The notes under the pieces were generated by a model. It did not search any database and had not been told where the DNA came from. It was given only the letters and a program-made list of their open reading frames with translations. From contig NZ_AUBI01000002.1 of NCBI RefSeq assembly GCF_000429165.1, positions 359,546-423,545 on the forward strand: a stretch of 64,000 nucleotides of DNA, in the 5' to 3' direction. Below, one piece after another: positions 55,420-64,000 of this stretch. This DNA comes from Acetobacter nitrogenifigens DSM 23921 = NBRC 105050 (lineage in GTDB: Bacteria > Pseudomonadota > Alphaproteobacteria > Acetobacterales > Acetobacteraceae). Position 1 is the first letter of the stretch; the number at the start of each line of letters is the position of its first letter. The translations under genes were made by a program, and so were the position numbers.

Positions 55420-56376
55420 ATGTTTGACAGGGCGCGCCTTACAATCAAAGTCATCACCACAACGATAATTCTGGCCATTGCGATGGTCACGGCGTTCGTT
55501 CTCTGGGATTACTACACTGCGGCGCCATGGACGCGGAACGGTCAGGTGCGCGCGCAGGTCGCCAATATCGCCCCCCGCGTCTCGGGCCAGATCATCGCTG
55601 TGCATGTCAAAGACAATCAGGTCGTTCATGCCGGAGACGTACTCTACGACATTGACCCGTTCGACTTCCAGGTGGCGGTCGCCACCGCTACGGCCGTATC
55701 GCAACAGCGACAGGCCGACATGGTTCTGAAAACAGCCCAGCATGAACGCCGCACGCATCTTACGGATGCAGCCGCATCCCGTGAAGAAAAGCAAGTATAC
55801 GAAGCGACCGCACAAGTAGCCCGCGCGCAATACGCCGAAGCCCTGGCAAGCCTGTCTCAAGCGAAGATCAACCTCGACCGCACGCATGTCCGCAGCACTG
55901 TCACCGGCACCGTGAATAACCTGATCATGCGTGACGGTGATTTCGCAACAGCAGGCGTCCCCAACGTCACGGTCATTGATTCATCGTCTTACTGGGTTGA
56001 CGGCTATTTCGAGGAAACCAAGATCAGTTCGGTAAACATCAACGACCCGGTGCGCATTGATCTTATGGGCTTCCGTTCACCGCTCCGGGGACATGTCGTG
56101 AGCATCACGCGCGGCATCGCGACATCGAACGCTGGAGCCGGCGTGCAGGGTCTACCCAGCGTCGACCCGGTTTACACCTGGGTCCGCCTGGCCCAGCGCA
56201 TCCCCGTACGAATTCGGATAGACACCATACCTGCGAACGTCACACTTGCTGCAGGGATGACCGCCACCGTGACAATCGTCGACAGCAAGGGGCGCCGAGC
56301 CCACGACACAATTCAGGACGTATTTGATCGTCTCCACGATGACGTATTCGGCATCGGGTCCGGTTCCCGGCGTTGA
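55420..56376 (+). CDS. HlyD/AaeA-type membrane-fusion protein
   Basis: A 318-residue periplasmic adaptor with an N-terminal anchor (about 10-30). The lipoyl/barrel halves include GQVRAQVANIAPRVSGQIIAVHVKDNQVVHAGDVLYDIDPFDFQVAVATATA and the matching HVRSTVTGTVNNLIMRDGDFATAGVPNVTVIDSSSYWVDGYFEETKISSV. It should link the FUSC transporter to an outer-membrane channel. It completes the AaeB-AaeX-AaeA-like set. No outer-membrane component lies in this first set; it may use tolC at 46.7 kb or the MdtP-like channel at 60 kb. Confidence 0.9.
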   Translation: MFDRARLTIKVITTTIILAIAMVTAFVLWDYYTAAPWTRNGQVRAQVANIAPRVSGQIIAVHVKDNQVVHAGDVLYDIDPFDFQVAVATATAVSQQRQADMVLKTAQHERRTHLTDAAASREEKQVYEATAQVARAQYAEALASLSQAKINLDRTHVRSTVTGTVNNLIMRDGDFATAGVPNVTVIDSSSYWVDGYFEETKISSVNINDPVRIDLMGFRSPLRGHVVSITRGIATSNAGAGVQGLPSVDPVYTWVRLAQRIPVRIRIDTIPANVTLAAGMTATVTIVDSKGRRAHDTIQDVFDRLHDDVFGIGSGSRR

Positions 56377-56384
56377 TGCTGGAA

Positions 56385-56600
56385 ATGGCAGGCTCTGTCG
56401 GACCTTGATCCAATCTTCGCCAGAGGCGAGATAAAAGATAACTTGGAATGAAGCGGCGTTCATTTCGTCTCGATTTGCGACGGAGCGCCAGTTCCTGCAT
56501 ATGCTCCCAGAGGTTTTCCACCACATGGCGGCTCCGACATACCCATTGCGGACAGACGACGGCGGCAATGTGACGCTTGGACGGGGTCGCTGGTCAAGCC
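56385..56600 (-). pseudogene. Decayed IS5-like transposase C-terminal fragment
   Basis: On the minus strand the end of a DDE transposase is readable in two frames: RHVVENLWEHMQE in one, then WRSVANRDEMNAASFQVIFYLASGEDWIKV in another, with a one-base frame change between them. The pattern R-H-x-V-E-N followed by R-x-V-A-x-R-x-E/D is typical of the last catalytic Glu region of IS5-type enzymes. No start or other conserved parts remain, though weak similarity may reach to about 56700. It separates the two efflux sets and probably marks an old insertion. Confidence 0.55.
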
Positions 56601-56887
56601 CTCGGAATACAGATATGCGCCTAGAAGGCAGTCGGGACGTCGAATGCCACTGACGACCCTCCGTAGTTCGCGATGCAGTTCCAAGCCCAATCTGTACCAC
56701 CGGCATATGCACAGCAAGCGCCTACGGCAACCGAGCATTCCTCCTCGTCACATCGCCATGCGCGCAAACCTCTCTCCCAAGAGAACGCCAACCGCAATAA
56801 GAAAAGATTTTTTGCTAACAGAACCACACATCGTTACCTTCGTTACCTCGTTACCCTTCAGAGTGGAGAAGGCAGATCGTCAACATC

Positions 56888-57154
56888 ATGTCGCGCCCGT
56901 CTCCTCTCTCGGCAACCCCGCTCCTGCTCCTCGCCGGGTGCTCCACAGACGCCGCCCCTTCCTTCTCGCTGGCAGGGGCATATTTCCCTGACTGGATGAT
57001 GTGCGCCATGTTCGGCGTCGCGTCAGCCGTTGGGCTGCGCGTTATCTTCGTGGTGACAAAGATTGACTCGATTTTGCGGTTCCGCCTGTTCACCTACAGC
57101 GCCCTCGGCGTCATCGTGGCCTTGTCCATCTGGCTGATCTGGTTCGGTCCCTGA
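56888..57154 (+). CDS. YtcA-family lipoprotein, first gene of the MdtNOP-like set
   Basis: An 88-residue protein with a lipobox (LLLLAGC, Cys17), a short periplasmic stretch, and two hydrophobic segments (about 34-52 and 66-86). This matches the YtcA family, whose gene lies before mdtNOP in E. coli. The stop is two bases before the next ATG. The role in efflux is unknown. Confidence 0.82.
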   Translation: MSRPSPLSATPLLLLAGCSTDAAPSFSLAGAYFPDWMMCAMFGVASAVGLRVIFVVTKIDSILRFRLFTYSALGVIVALSIWLIWFGP

Positions 57155-57156
57155 TT

Positions 57157-58206
57157 ATGAAACGCGTCCATCTTTCAAGCGGCAAACCCGTCGGAATCGG
57201 CATCGCCGTTCTCTGTATTGCAGCCGCAACGTTGCTGGGAATGCATGTTGCACACGAAGACAACGCCCACCCGTCCTCGGACAGCGGCGTTATCGACGCC
57301 GAATTCGTCCACATCGCCACCACGGTCGGGGGCCGGCTGGTGGAGCTGCCGGTGCACGTAAACCAGCATGTCCATAAGGGCGATCTGCTGTACCGTCTCG
57401 ACCCCGAACCCTACGAACTGACGGTTCGGCAGGCGGAAGCCAATCTGGCGCTGGCTCGGGCAGAAGTGGAGAATCAAAAACGTCTTGTCGCCGTAAAGAC
57501 CGCCAACTCCATCGTCGCTCAGGACCAGACCACGCGCGCACAGACCAATCGCGACCTCGCCGCGCGTACGGTGGAACGTCTATCCCCCCTGGCGAACCAC
57601 GCTTATATTCCATGGCAGCAATACGATCAGGCGCGCGTGGCTCTTCATGATGCGGAGGTATCTCTGAAGCAGGCGAATCAGCAATCCGCCGCCGCGCAGG
57701 TCGCTATCGGAGACCTGAAAAGCTCGCTCGCGGCAGAAGCGGCCAATCAGGCGGCCCTTGATCACGCACGCTATGAACTGCGACAAACTGTCGTCGTTGC
57801 ACCCACGGATGGTTACGTCACGAGCCTGCAAGTCCTTCCTGGTGAAATTCTTGCCCCATCACAGGTTCTTTTCACTCTCATTGCAGACGATGCATGGTTT
57901 GCCATCGCGAATATCCGCGAAGTCAATCTGAGCGTTATACGTCCCGGCGACTGCGCGACAGTTTATTCCATGATCGACCGAAACGCGTCGATCCGTGGCC
58001 ACGTCGAAAGCATTGGCTGGGGCGTTCTATCAGCCGACACCGCAGGCATAGCGCGCGCGCTTCCGCTTGTTCCCCGAGAGATGGACTGGGTGCATGTCGC
58101 GCAACGTTTTCCGGTCAGGGTGAGGCTCGACCACGCCGACCCTGCCCTTCTTCGTCTGGGAGCGACCGCCACCGTCGAGATCCGACATGGCGCCGCCTGT
58201 CGATAG
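57157..58206 (+). CDS. MdtN-like membrane-fusion protein
   Basis: A 349-residue HlyD/EmrA-type periplasmic adaptor. It has an anchor at about 8-30, the first lipoyl half (FVHIATTVGGRLVELPVHVNQHVHKGDLLYRLDPEPYELTVRQAEANLALARAEVENQ), a long Ala/Gln-rich coiled coil (about 90-195), and the second half (YELRQTVVVAPTDGYVTSLQVLPGEILAPSQVLFTLIADDAWFAIANIREVNLSVI). It corresponds to MdtN in the YtcA-MdtN-MdtO-MdtP arrangement. Its end overlaps the mdtO-like gene by 20 bases. Confidence 0.9.
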   Translation: MKRVHLSSGKPVGIGIAVLCIAAATLLGMHVAHEDNAHPSSDSGVIDAEFVHIATTVGGRLVELPVHVNQHVHKGDLLYRLDPEPYELTVRQAEANLALARAEVENQKRLVAVKTANSIVAQDQTTRAQTNRDLAARTVERLSPLANHAYIPWQQYDQARVALHDAEVSLKQANQQSAAAQVAIGDLKSSLAAEAANQAALDHARYELRQTVVVAPTDGYVTSLQVLPGEILAPSQVLFTLIADDAWFAIANIREVNLSVIRPGDCATVYSMIDRNASIRGHVESIGWGVLSADTAGIARALPLVPREMDWVHVAQRFPVRVRLDHADPALLRLGATATVEIRHGAACR

Positions 58207-60028
58207 GGCGCCCGACATGGGGCCCTATGCCGACGTCACGCCGCGCGGTCAGTTCGTCCTGCCGACAGGACCGTCCACGCGACGTCTGTGGCGCCTTATA
58301 TGCAATCCTGCGCCGGGCCGCATGGGCTACGCCCTGCGCATGGCGGCCGGCTGTACGACGACCGTTCTGATCGGTGAAATCTGGCAAATCCCGGAACTCG
58401 CCGTCCCGACCCTCGTCACCATGGCTCTCTGGCAAGAAGACCGCACCACAAACGCCATCGCCGGGGTCGGCGTTAATCTGTTGATTCTGGTACTTTTGGC
58501 TCTGGTTTACGGAATCATCCGCATTACGCTGGATCATCCGCTGGGCATCGTCATTGCCGTCGCGCTGCTTTCGTGTGGATTTTTCTTTCTGGGGTCAGCG
58601 AGCAAACTCAAACCGGTCGCATACATGCTTGGCCTGATCGTCGTCTATGCGATGATCGCAGTCGATCAGGTTCCTGTCGGCGAACTGGCGACACGCGCCC
58701 TGCTTTACGCCGACCTGTTCACGCTCGCACCCGGTGTTGTAATGGTCGTGCTTGGACTGCTGATCTGTCCGTCTCCCAAAGCGCTCCTGACCCGACGTAT
58801 CGCTGCGCGCCTGCGCATGAGCGCAGCGCTGCTTGCAGCCCCCGATCCCCTTCTGCTGGAACGCGCCGACGACATGATGCGCGAAGGCATGTCTGGCATG
58901 GCGAAGAATGTGAAAATGGCGCGGCTCGAGAAAATCTGGCGCGCAAACGATCTGGCGGCGCTGGAGCAGGCCGCGCGCAGCAGCGTCGCTCTGCTTATTC
59001 TCGCCCGCGCCCACGCAAGCCGTAGCGACGACGATGGTTCTCTGAAAGATCTGGCGCCGACCATGCAAGAAATGGCGATCATTTTTGAGGGCGGCGATTA
59101 TCCAATCGACATTCCCTCCCCAACACGGATTGGCCAGACGAGCCATGACGCCATGGTCGACATTCTTTCCTCTTTCACAAATCCCGCTCCGTCTCACTCT
59201 CCGGCTCCTCAACCCGAAGGGAACGGCTTCTTCTTTGCGGACGCATTCACCAACCCCGAGCATGTGCGCTTCGCCGTCAAGGGAACGGCCGCCGTCATGT
59301 TCAGCTATTTCGTGTTCAAGATACTAAACTGGCAGGGCATTCATACCAGCATCATCACCTGCTTCATCGTCGCCCAACCGACGATGGGTGAAATGATTTC
59401 AAAACTCTCATTGCGTATTTCGGGCGCGCTGGTCGGAGCCACGCTGGGCATTCTGTCGATCGTGTTCGTTATGCCCCATCTCCACAACGTTGTCGCTTTT
59501 CTGCTCCTTATTTTCATCGGATCTCTGATCGGCGCTTGGGTAAAAACAGGAGACGCACGCATTGCTTATGCCGGTTTTCAGATCGGCCTTGCGTTCTTCC
59601 TGTCTGACCTCAAGGACTATGGCCCAACGACCGACATGACCACCGCGCGCGATCGTATCGTCGGCATCATGCTCGGCAATCTGATCACCTACGCGATGTT
59701 CACAAGCTTCTGGCCCAGCAGCGCCTATCAAAAAATTCCGAAACGTCTGGACGCCATGTTCGCAGCGTTGCGGCGTCAGATTGCGGCGCGCACGGAACCA
59801 GACCGGATGCTCTGCGCCGCAGACGCCCAGACGGCCCTGTCCGCCGCCGAACGCGTATTTGAGAACGCCACCGTCGAGCCAGCGCATATGCGCGCCCAGA
59901 TGGACAGGCTTGCGCAATATCATGACATCCTGAGCAAGGCCGCCGAGCTGACGGCGGACACGCTGCTGTCTCCCGCGTCGCCGGACCTCACCACGCGCCT
60001 TGTCGCGCTGGAAGCCCATACTCCATGA
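58187..60028 (+). CDS. MdtO-like FUSC-family efflux transporter
   Basis: A 613-residue inner-membrane protein with two blocks of hydrophobic segments (about 60-200 and 360-490) separated by a soluble stretch, the FUSC layout. The first block carries GEIWQIPELAVPTLVTMALWQEDRTTNAIAGVGVNLL, and the second SIITCFIVAQPTMGEMISKLSLRISGALVGATLGILSIVFVMPHL. It aligns in position with MdtO, which in E. coli is linked to export of sulphonamides and other drugs. The ATG at 60025 of the next gene overlaps its stop. Confidence 0.88.
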   Translation: MAPPVDRAPDMGPYADVTPRGQFVLPTGPSTRRLWRLICNPAPGRMGYALRMAAGCTTTVLIGEIWQIPELAVPTLVTMALWQEDRTTNAIAGVGVNLLILVLLALVYGIIRITLDHPLGIVIAVALLSCGFFFLGSASKLKPVAYMLGLIVVYAMIAVDQVPVGELATRALLYADLFTLAPGVVMVVLGLLICPSPKALLTRRIAARLRMSAALLAAPDPLLLERADDMMREGMSGMAKNVKMARLEKIWRANDLAALEQAARSSVALLILARAHASRSDDDGSLKDLAPTMQEMAIIFEGGDYPIDIPSPTRIGQTSHDAMVDILSSFTNPAPSHSPAPQPEGNGFFFADAFTNPEHVRFAVKGTAAVMFSYFVFKILNWQGIHTSIITCFIVAQPTMGEMISKLSLRISGALVGATLGILSIVFVMPHLHNVVAFLLLIFIGSLIGAWVKTGDARIAYAGFQIGLAFFLSDLKDYGPTTDMTTARDRIVGIMLGNLITYAMFTSFWPSSAYQKIPKRLDAMFAALRRQIAARTEPDRMLCAADAQTALSAAERVFENATVEPAHMRAQMDRLAQYHDILSKAAELTADTLLSPASPDLTTRLVALEAHTP

Positions 60029-61659
60029 AGGCTCTGTATTTTCGCTCCATGGCCAGCGTCACGCTCTGCTGCCTTGGCGCATGCGCCACGGACGCTCTCC
60101 AGACTGCCCCGGCGCACCCCGACGCCCCCTGGAAACCCAACGTCTCCCAAAGCGGAGAAATCCTGCCGGGACGAGAACACGCACAGGGCCTGACGCTGCC
60201 GCCCGGCTTCGCGCTTCCAGCCAACACGGCCATTCACCCGCGGGACGCCTCTCCAGACATCACAGCAAACCGCGCCTACTCGCTGGTCGATCTCATTGAT
60301 ATCGCGCAATCGGCCAATCCATTCACCCGCAGGGCATGGAACACCGCGCGCGACAGCGCTCTGGCGGTCGGAATTGCGCGCAGCAGCTATCTGCCTCGCC
60401 TCAGCGCCACGGTGGTAGGGGGCTACAACCACACGCGCAACAATGGGGCCAACCCATCCATCAGCAATGGCGGCGTTATCGGCGACGCATTTAACACTGG
60501 TGCGAGCGACCTGCGTAACCTGACCAATGGCGTACGCAACAACACCTCCGGCAGCGGCGAAGTCCAGACACTGAGCATTGAGTGGCTGCTGTTCGATTTC
60601 GGCAAGCGCGAGGCGACCATCGACGCGGCGCAGCAGGCACAAATCGCCAGCAACATCCTGTTCACGGCCGCCCATCAGAAGGTCATCTACGGCGTCTCTC
60701 TGGCGTTCTACACACATGCCGCAGCAGCAGCCCGCGTCATCTTGATCCGCGAGGCGCTGGACAATGCGCGGCAGGTCCAGAAAGCGGCCGAAGCCCGGCT
60801 GAAGCAGGGCCAGGGCACGATCGTCGACGTCACCCAAACGCAGCAGGCGACCGCGCAGGCGGAACTTCGTCTGGTTCAGGCCGAGGGCGAGGTAGAGAAC
60901 CGTTACCTTGACCTCATGACCGCCATGGGCGTGTCGCCCGACACCCGGCTGCAGACACAGGATATTTCCAACCGCCCTCTGGCCCTTTCCGACATGCGCA
61001 TGACCGACGCCATGGTGCGGCAGGCCGTTTCCCGCAGACCAGACGTTCTGGCCGCCTACGCGACCGTCCGCTCGGCGCAGAGTCGCGTCGCCGCCGCAAA
61101 GGCTGAGTTCCTGCCGAAAATTTTCCTCACCGGAAACGTCGCTTACAGTACGGGCGGCCTTTCGTTGTCCTCGGTTCCGGGCGTTGGATCCGACTCCTCC
61201 CCGACGCTCAACCTGTCCACCAATAATTTCAGCAGCCTGATCCTGGGCGGCATTACCGTGCCGATTTTCGATGGCGGCACGCGCGCCGCGCTCGTCCGAC
61301 AAGCACAGAACCAATCGGACACCGCCAGCGTAACCCTGCGCCAGACCATCGACGACTCCGTCCGGCAAATCGTGGCCGCACAGAACAGCCTGCGCACCAG
61401 CCTTAGCGCCTACGCAGCGTCAGACCGGCTGCAAACGGCCGCGAGCACGACATTCGACGCCGCCTTCACCGCCTATCGCAGCGGCGTCGGCTCGGTCACC
61501 CAGGCGTCTTTGGCCCAGAATGGTCTCTTCGACGCCCGTCTGACACGATCGGACGCCTATTACGCGGCGCTGATCTCCGCCGCCAGCCTCGCGTTCGCGG
61601 CAGGCGCGCTCGGCAACGCGGAGGATGTTCCCATGGCTTCGTCTATGGGAGCGCCATAG
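60025..61659 (+). CDS. MdtP-like outer-membrane efflux lipoprotein (NodT/TolC family)
   Basis: A 544-residue outer-membrane channel. It begins with a lipobox-like CCLGAC (Cys20), then the TolC two-fold repeat: YSLVDLIDIAQSANPFTRRAWNTARDSALAVGIARSSYLPRLSATVVGGYNHT and VRQAVSRRPDVLAAYATVRSAQSRVAAAKAEFLPKIFLTGNVAYS, with coiled-coil stretches after each. This is the outer-membrane partner of the MdtN/MdtO-like pair upstream, making a complete tripartite pump in one operon. Confidence 0.9.
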   Translation: MKALYFRSMASVTLCCLGACATDALQTAPAHPDAPWKPNVSQSGEILPGREHAQGLTLPPGFALPANTAIHPRDASPDITANRAYSLVDLIDIAQSANPFTRRAWNTARDSALAVGIARSSYLPRLSATVVGGYNHTRNNGANPSISNGGVIGDAFNTGASDLRNLTNGVRNNTSGSGEVQTLSIEWLLFDFGKREATIDAAQQAQIASNILFTAAHQKVIYGVSLAFYTHAAAAARVILIREALDNARQVQKAAEARLKQGQGTIVDVTQTQQATAQAELRLVQAEGEVENRYLDLMTAMGVSPDTRLQTQDISNRPLALSDMRMTDAMVRQAVSRRPDVLAAYATVRSAQSRVAAAKAEFLPKIFLTGNVAYSTGGLSLSSVPGVGSDSSPTLNLSTNNFSSLILGGITVPIFDGGTRAALVRQAQNQSDTASVTLRQTIDDSVRQIVAAQNSLRTSLSAYAASDRLQTAASTTFDAAFTAYRSGVGSVTQASLAQNGLFDARLTRSDAYYAALISAASLAFAAGALGNAEDVPMASSMGAP

Positions 61660-61912
61660 CGGCCCGGGGACAACCATATCGATCCTGATGTCAGCGACGA
61701 CGCATGAACCGGGCCAGCGAGCCATATGGTGCGCATTCGAACCAAACTGCTCATAAGCTGGAAGCGCTTCCAGATTGGTTTCACCTCAGCGCATGCGCCT
61801 CGGCCGTTAATCCATGAACGGCCCGTGGACAGAAAAGCGATCAACGTTGCGAAATTCCTTCTTTCGCCATGAAAACGCGGCATCTTTCAGACCTCACGCG
61901 CGTTGACGCCGC

Positions 61913-62470
61913 ATGAAACACGCTCTGTCCACACTCTTTCTCCTGTGCGCCAGCCCGATCCTCGTTCCGATCGCGAACGCAGCCCCCCAGCACGTTACGC
62001 TGACGCCTTCGAACACGCAGGCGACGCTGCACGCGAAAAGCGCCGTCACTGACATCGATGGATCGTTCGAGAAACTTGGCGGGAGTGTGACTTACAACCT
62101 GACTGACCAGACCTGCCACGTTGATCTTACGATGGACGTCAATTCCATCAAGGTCGGCAGCGCCGTTCTGCGCACAGTGATGCTGTCAGGGCTGATGCTT
62201 GACGGCGACGATCATCCCGCCATGCATTATGTTGGCGACTGCCAACCAACGATCCACAATGGTAAAGTGCGTACGCAACTGGTCGGTTCGCTTACCATGA
62301 GGGGGCAAACCCACCCACTGACCTTCGATGTTAATATGGTTTTCCAGAAAAACACGTTGACGAAGATCGCGAGCGCCACAACTTTCGATCAACGCCAGTG
62401 GGGTTTGAGCACAATGCTGAATACCGTCGATCCTCATGTTCGCACCGAAACAGTCATTACGCTGAATTGA
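61913..62470 (+). CDS. YceI-family periplasmic protein
   Basis: A 185-residue protein with a signal peptide (LSTLFLLCASPILVPIANA) and the YceI lipocalin-like fold: LHAKSAVTDIDGSFEKLGGSVTYN, MDVNSIKVGSAVLRTVMLS, and the TMRGQTHPLTFDV segment near the end. YceI proteins bind isoprenoid lipids such as polyprenol or ubiquinone chains. It lies downstream of the efflux set, 250 bases away, so it is probably a separate unit. Confidence 0.9.
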   Translation: MKHALSTLFLLCASPILVPIANAAPQHVTLTPSNTQATLHAKSAVTDIDGSFEKLGGSVTYNLTDQTCHVDLTMDVNSIKVGSAVLRTVMLSGLMLDGDDHPAMHYVGDCQPTIHNGKVRTQLVGSLTMRGQTHPLTFDVNMVFQKNTLTKIASATTFDQRQWGLSTMLNTVDPHVRTETVITLN

Positions 62471-62820
62471 CGCCGGGCCGAACACGGCGTCCTGCGAGCG
62501 AACAATTTACTGGAAGAGATCGGGTCTGGCCCAAAAACCGGTGGCATGCAGTTATTCATGCATGAAATTTTCCCTCACCACACAATAAGGTAAAAATAGA
62601 GAATAATAACAAAATTTCGCGTTTGTTAAATTCACCGAGGCTTCAACAGCCGGGTTTTTGACGCGAACCGGGAGCACCACCGCCGTAAAAATATCGGTTT
62701 TGAGATACAACAATGCCGCGCCAGCGCTTCTCTCAATTATATGCCCAACCTCGGCTTCACCAGTCCCCACCAGCACCCGGAAGCCGCGAACGAAGCGTTC
62801 TTGAATAAGCGATTCTTATA
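62471..62820. other. AT-rich gene-free stretch with a short hairpin
   Basis: GACGCCG (62469-62475) and CGGCGTC (62485-62491) form a hairpin across the YceI stop and may end its transcript. The rest, especially 62560-62640, is AT-rich. A 74-codon minus-strand frame at 62552-62776 has no support. No IS ends or repeats are evident. Confidence 0.4.
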
Positions 62821-63459
62821 CTATGCTTTAATTTCTAGTTGTTTTTTGACACTAGGGCGCTCTTTCATTTTCTCGTGCCAGGCAAGCAGGGCGGTGCATT
62901 CTTCGGGAACGGGCAACTCCACGATGGCGGCGAAGATCAGGCCGCCCACGAGGGTGATATCGGCCATCGAGAATTTCTCGCCAGCGACAAACGGGCGCTC
63001 TCGCAGGACGGAATCGAAATAGCGCATGCCCCTCAGGGCCCTGTCCCGTTGCCTCAAACCCCATTCGTTATTCTGGTAGAGTTCCACATCCGGCCCAAGG
63101 CCCGGCGTCGCATGGTGGAAATAGACGCTGACCGCATCCATCACCTCCAGCTCGACGCGCTTGTTCATCATGTGGATCTCCCCCTTTTCGCGGGGCGTGT
63201 TCCCGGTCAAAATCGGATTTCCATCAAGATTATCAAGATATTCGGTGATGGCCGTGCATTCGGCGATGAACGTCCCATCGTCGAGCTCCAGCACCGGCAG
63301 GGTGCCCGAGTAGTTCTTCTTCAGGAAGCCCGCCATCTTGTGCTCCCCCTTCCAAAGATCGACCTTTTCGAACGTGATTCTGGATTCCATATCCTTCTCG
63401 GTCAGGGCCATACGAACGCGAGCCGGATAAGGCCCCGTGGGCCAGTCATAAATCTTCAT
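62821..63459 (-). CDS. Glutathione S-transferase family protein
   Basis: A 212-residue GST. The N-terminal thioredoxin-like domain starts MKIYDWPTGPYPARVRMALTEKDM, where the usual active Ser/Cys position has PYPARV, and continues NYSGTLPVLELDDGTFIAECTAITEYLD. The C-terminal all-helical domain contains FVAGEKFSMADITLVGGLIFA with the conserved N-capping Ser-x2-Asp. The ATG at 63459 follows GGGAGAA. No partner gene is adjacent on its strand; the ABM-like gene upstream is separated by 158 bases. Substrate unknown. Confidence 0.9.
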   Translation of the reverse strand: MKIYDWPTGPYPARVRMALTEKDMESRITFEKVDLWKGEHKMAGFLKKNYSGTLPVLELDDGTFIAECTAITEYLDNLDGNPILTGNTPREKGEIHMMNKRVELEVMDAVSVYFHHATPGLGPDVELYQNNEWGLRQRDRALRGMRYFDSVLRERPFVAGEKFSMADITLVGGLIFAAIVELPVPEECTALLAWHEKMKERPSVKKQLEIKA

Positions 63460-63617
63460 ATTGTTCTCCCATAGAAGCCCGCACGCACAGGCGGCAGGGC
63501 CAAAAATCACAACAACGCGTCGCGCCAGGTCAGATAGGTCGAGCGTCACGGTATGATCGTAGAAATTGCGCCGTGACCGCCTCGCCGCAAAAAAGATTCA
63601 CGCGATCGCGGGAAAAT

Positions 63618-63998
63618 TCAGCCGGAAACCACCTTCTTCCCAAACATCACATCATATTTTCCAAACATAACGTCGAGGCGGTACAAATGCGCCGGATAGG
63701 CGAGCATGTCCGCCAGTTCGGCCGACCTGAGAAAGTTTCGTCCCCCGGGTCCAACGCCGTGAGCATTGCGAGCCGCGGTATCCGGGAACGCCTCGAAAAT
63801 CCCGAACGTCGTCTCGGAAAAACGGCACCCGAACCACGGGCCGGTTCCAGGCTCCTGCTCTACGCCAGCGAGAATGTCGCTCAGGAACTGCTCGACCAGA
63901 TCGCCCTTCCCGGGCTTGGCTTCGAGATTGATATAATAGGCTTTTGGGCCCGCAGTATCGTCATACCCGCTCCGAACCCACCCGGGATGCACGTCCAT
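63618..63998 (-). CDS. Antibiotic-biosynthesis-monooxygenase (ABM)-like protein, possibly partial at the window edge
   Basis: A 126-residue frame that reaches the right edge of the window, so its start may lie outside. From about residue 20 it is an ABM-type dimeric alpha/beta barrel: AYYINLEAKPGKGDLVEQFLSDILAGVEQEPGTGPWFGCRFSETTFGIFEAFPD. The first 16 residues (VHPGWVRSGYDDTAGP) resemble the C-terminal HPGWVRT signature of SDR enzymes. Either the frame continues an upstream SDR-like gene, or this is chance similarity. The C-terminus carries a small tandem duplication, DVMFGK twice in RLDVMFGKYDVMFGKK. Function unknown. Confidence 0.6.
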   Translation of the reverse strand: MDVHPGWVRSGYDDTAGPKAYYINLEAKPGKGDLVEQFLSDILAGVEQEPGTGPWFGCRFSETTFGIFEAFPDTAARNAHGVGPGGRNFLRSAELADMLAYPAHLYRLDVMFGKYDVMFGKKVVSG

Positions 63999-64000
63999 AG

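Noticed and set aside
59920..61368. Minus-strand open frame of 482 codons opposite the MdtP-like gene
   Set aside because: Antisense to a clear TolC-family gene; residue content is that of a GC-rich shadow.
62552..62776. Small minus-strand frame in the AT-rich stretch before the GST gene
   Set aside because: No ribosome-binding site, no motif, and AT-rich non-coding character.

Overview
The window looks like the chromosome of an alphaproteobacterium, most likely an acetic acid bacterium (Acetobacteraceae). The sequence supports this with high GC, a popZ-type polar organizer beside valS, tolC and a pcm-type methyltransferase, LPS genes, a rimP-nusA-ylxR-infB-rbfA operon, and acnA divergent from ccmAB. 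The genus cannot be named from the sequence alone.

Layout. 0.2-5 kb: a hypothetical gene and a tightly overlapped minus-strand lipid A/Kdo operon (DUF374-WaaA fusion, LpxK, LpxL-type acyltransferase). 5-13 kb: a Sad-type succinate-semialdehyde dehydrogenase, then rimP-nusA-ylxR-infB-rbfA with an intrinsic-terminator hairpin at the front of rimP. 13-16 kb: a three-gene plus-strand cassette with a membrane-tethered, single-domain ClpB-like AAA+ ATPase between two membrane-anchored proteins of unknown function. 16-24 kb: LysR regulator, polar amino-acid ABC transporter (receptor-permease fusion plus ATPase), aconitase and the CcmAB haem exporter. 24-26 kb: a TetR regulator divergent from an FAD monooxygenase, with a clear palindromic operator.

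26-34.5 kb is an accessory island with lower GC. At its edges lie two complementary fragments of a decayed IS5-type transposase in opposite orientation. Inside are an Lrp regulator, a LysE exporter, an orphan ectoine-synthase-like cupin (EctC) overlapping an L-2-amino-thiazoline-4-carboxylate hydrolase-like gene, a TonB-dependent receptor, an MFS transporter and a DadA/PuuB-type FAD oxidoreductase. I propose that this locus takes up and processes a small cyclic-amidine or amino-acid-derived compound. It is the best candidate here for an undescribed system. 34.5-42.5 kb: a TonB receptor-CocE hydrolase operon with a divergent LysR gene, then msrA and a second CocE-type hydrolase.

42.8-52.9 kb returns to core genes: valS-popZ-tolC-pcm, tRNA-Cys, glucokinase, an SDR dehydrogenase and a YghO/GNAT-like protein. 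53-61.7 kb holds two FUSC-type efflux systems in tandem, an AaeB/AaeX/AaeA-like set and a YtcA/MdtN/MdtO/MdtP-like set, separated by a decayed transposase. The window ends with a YceI protein, a glutathione S-transferase and a partial ABM-like gene.

Stop/start overlaps of the form GTGA are repeated in several operons. Several apparent gene starts (rimP, the ABC ATPase, ccmA) are unusual because intrinsic terminators or non-ATG codons sit at them.
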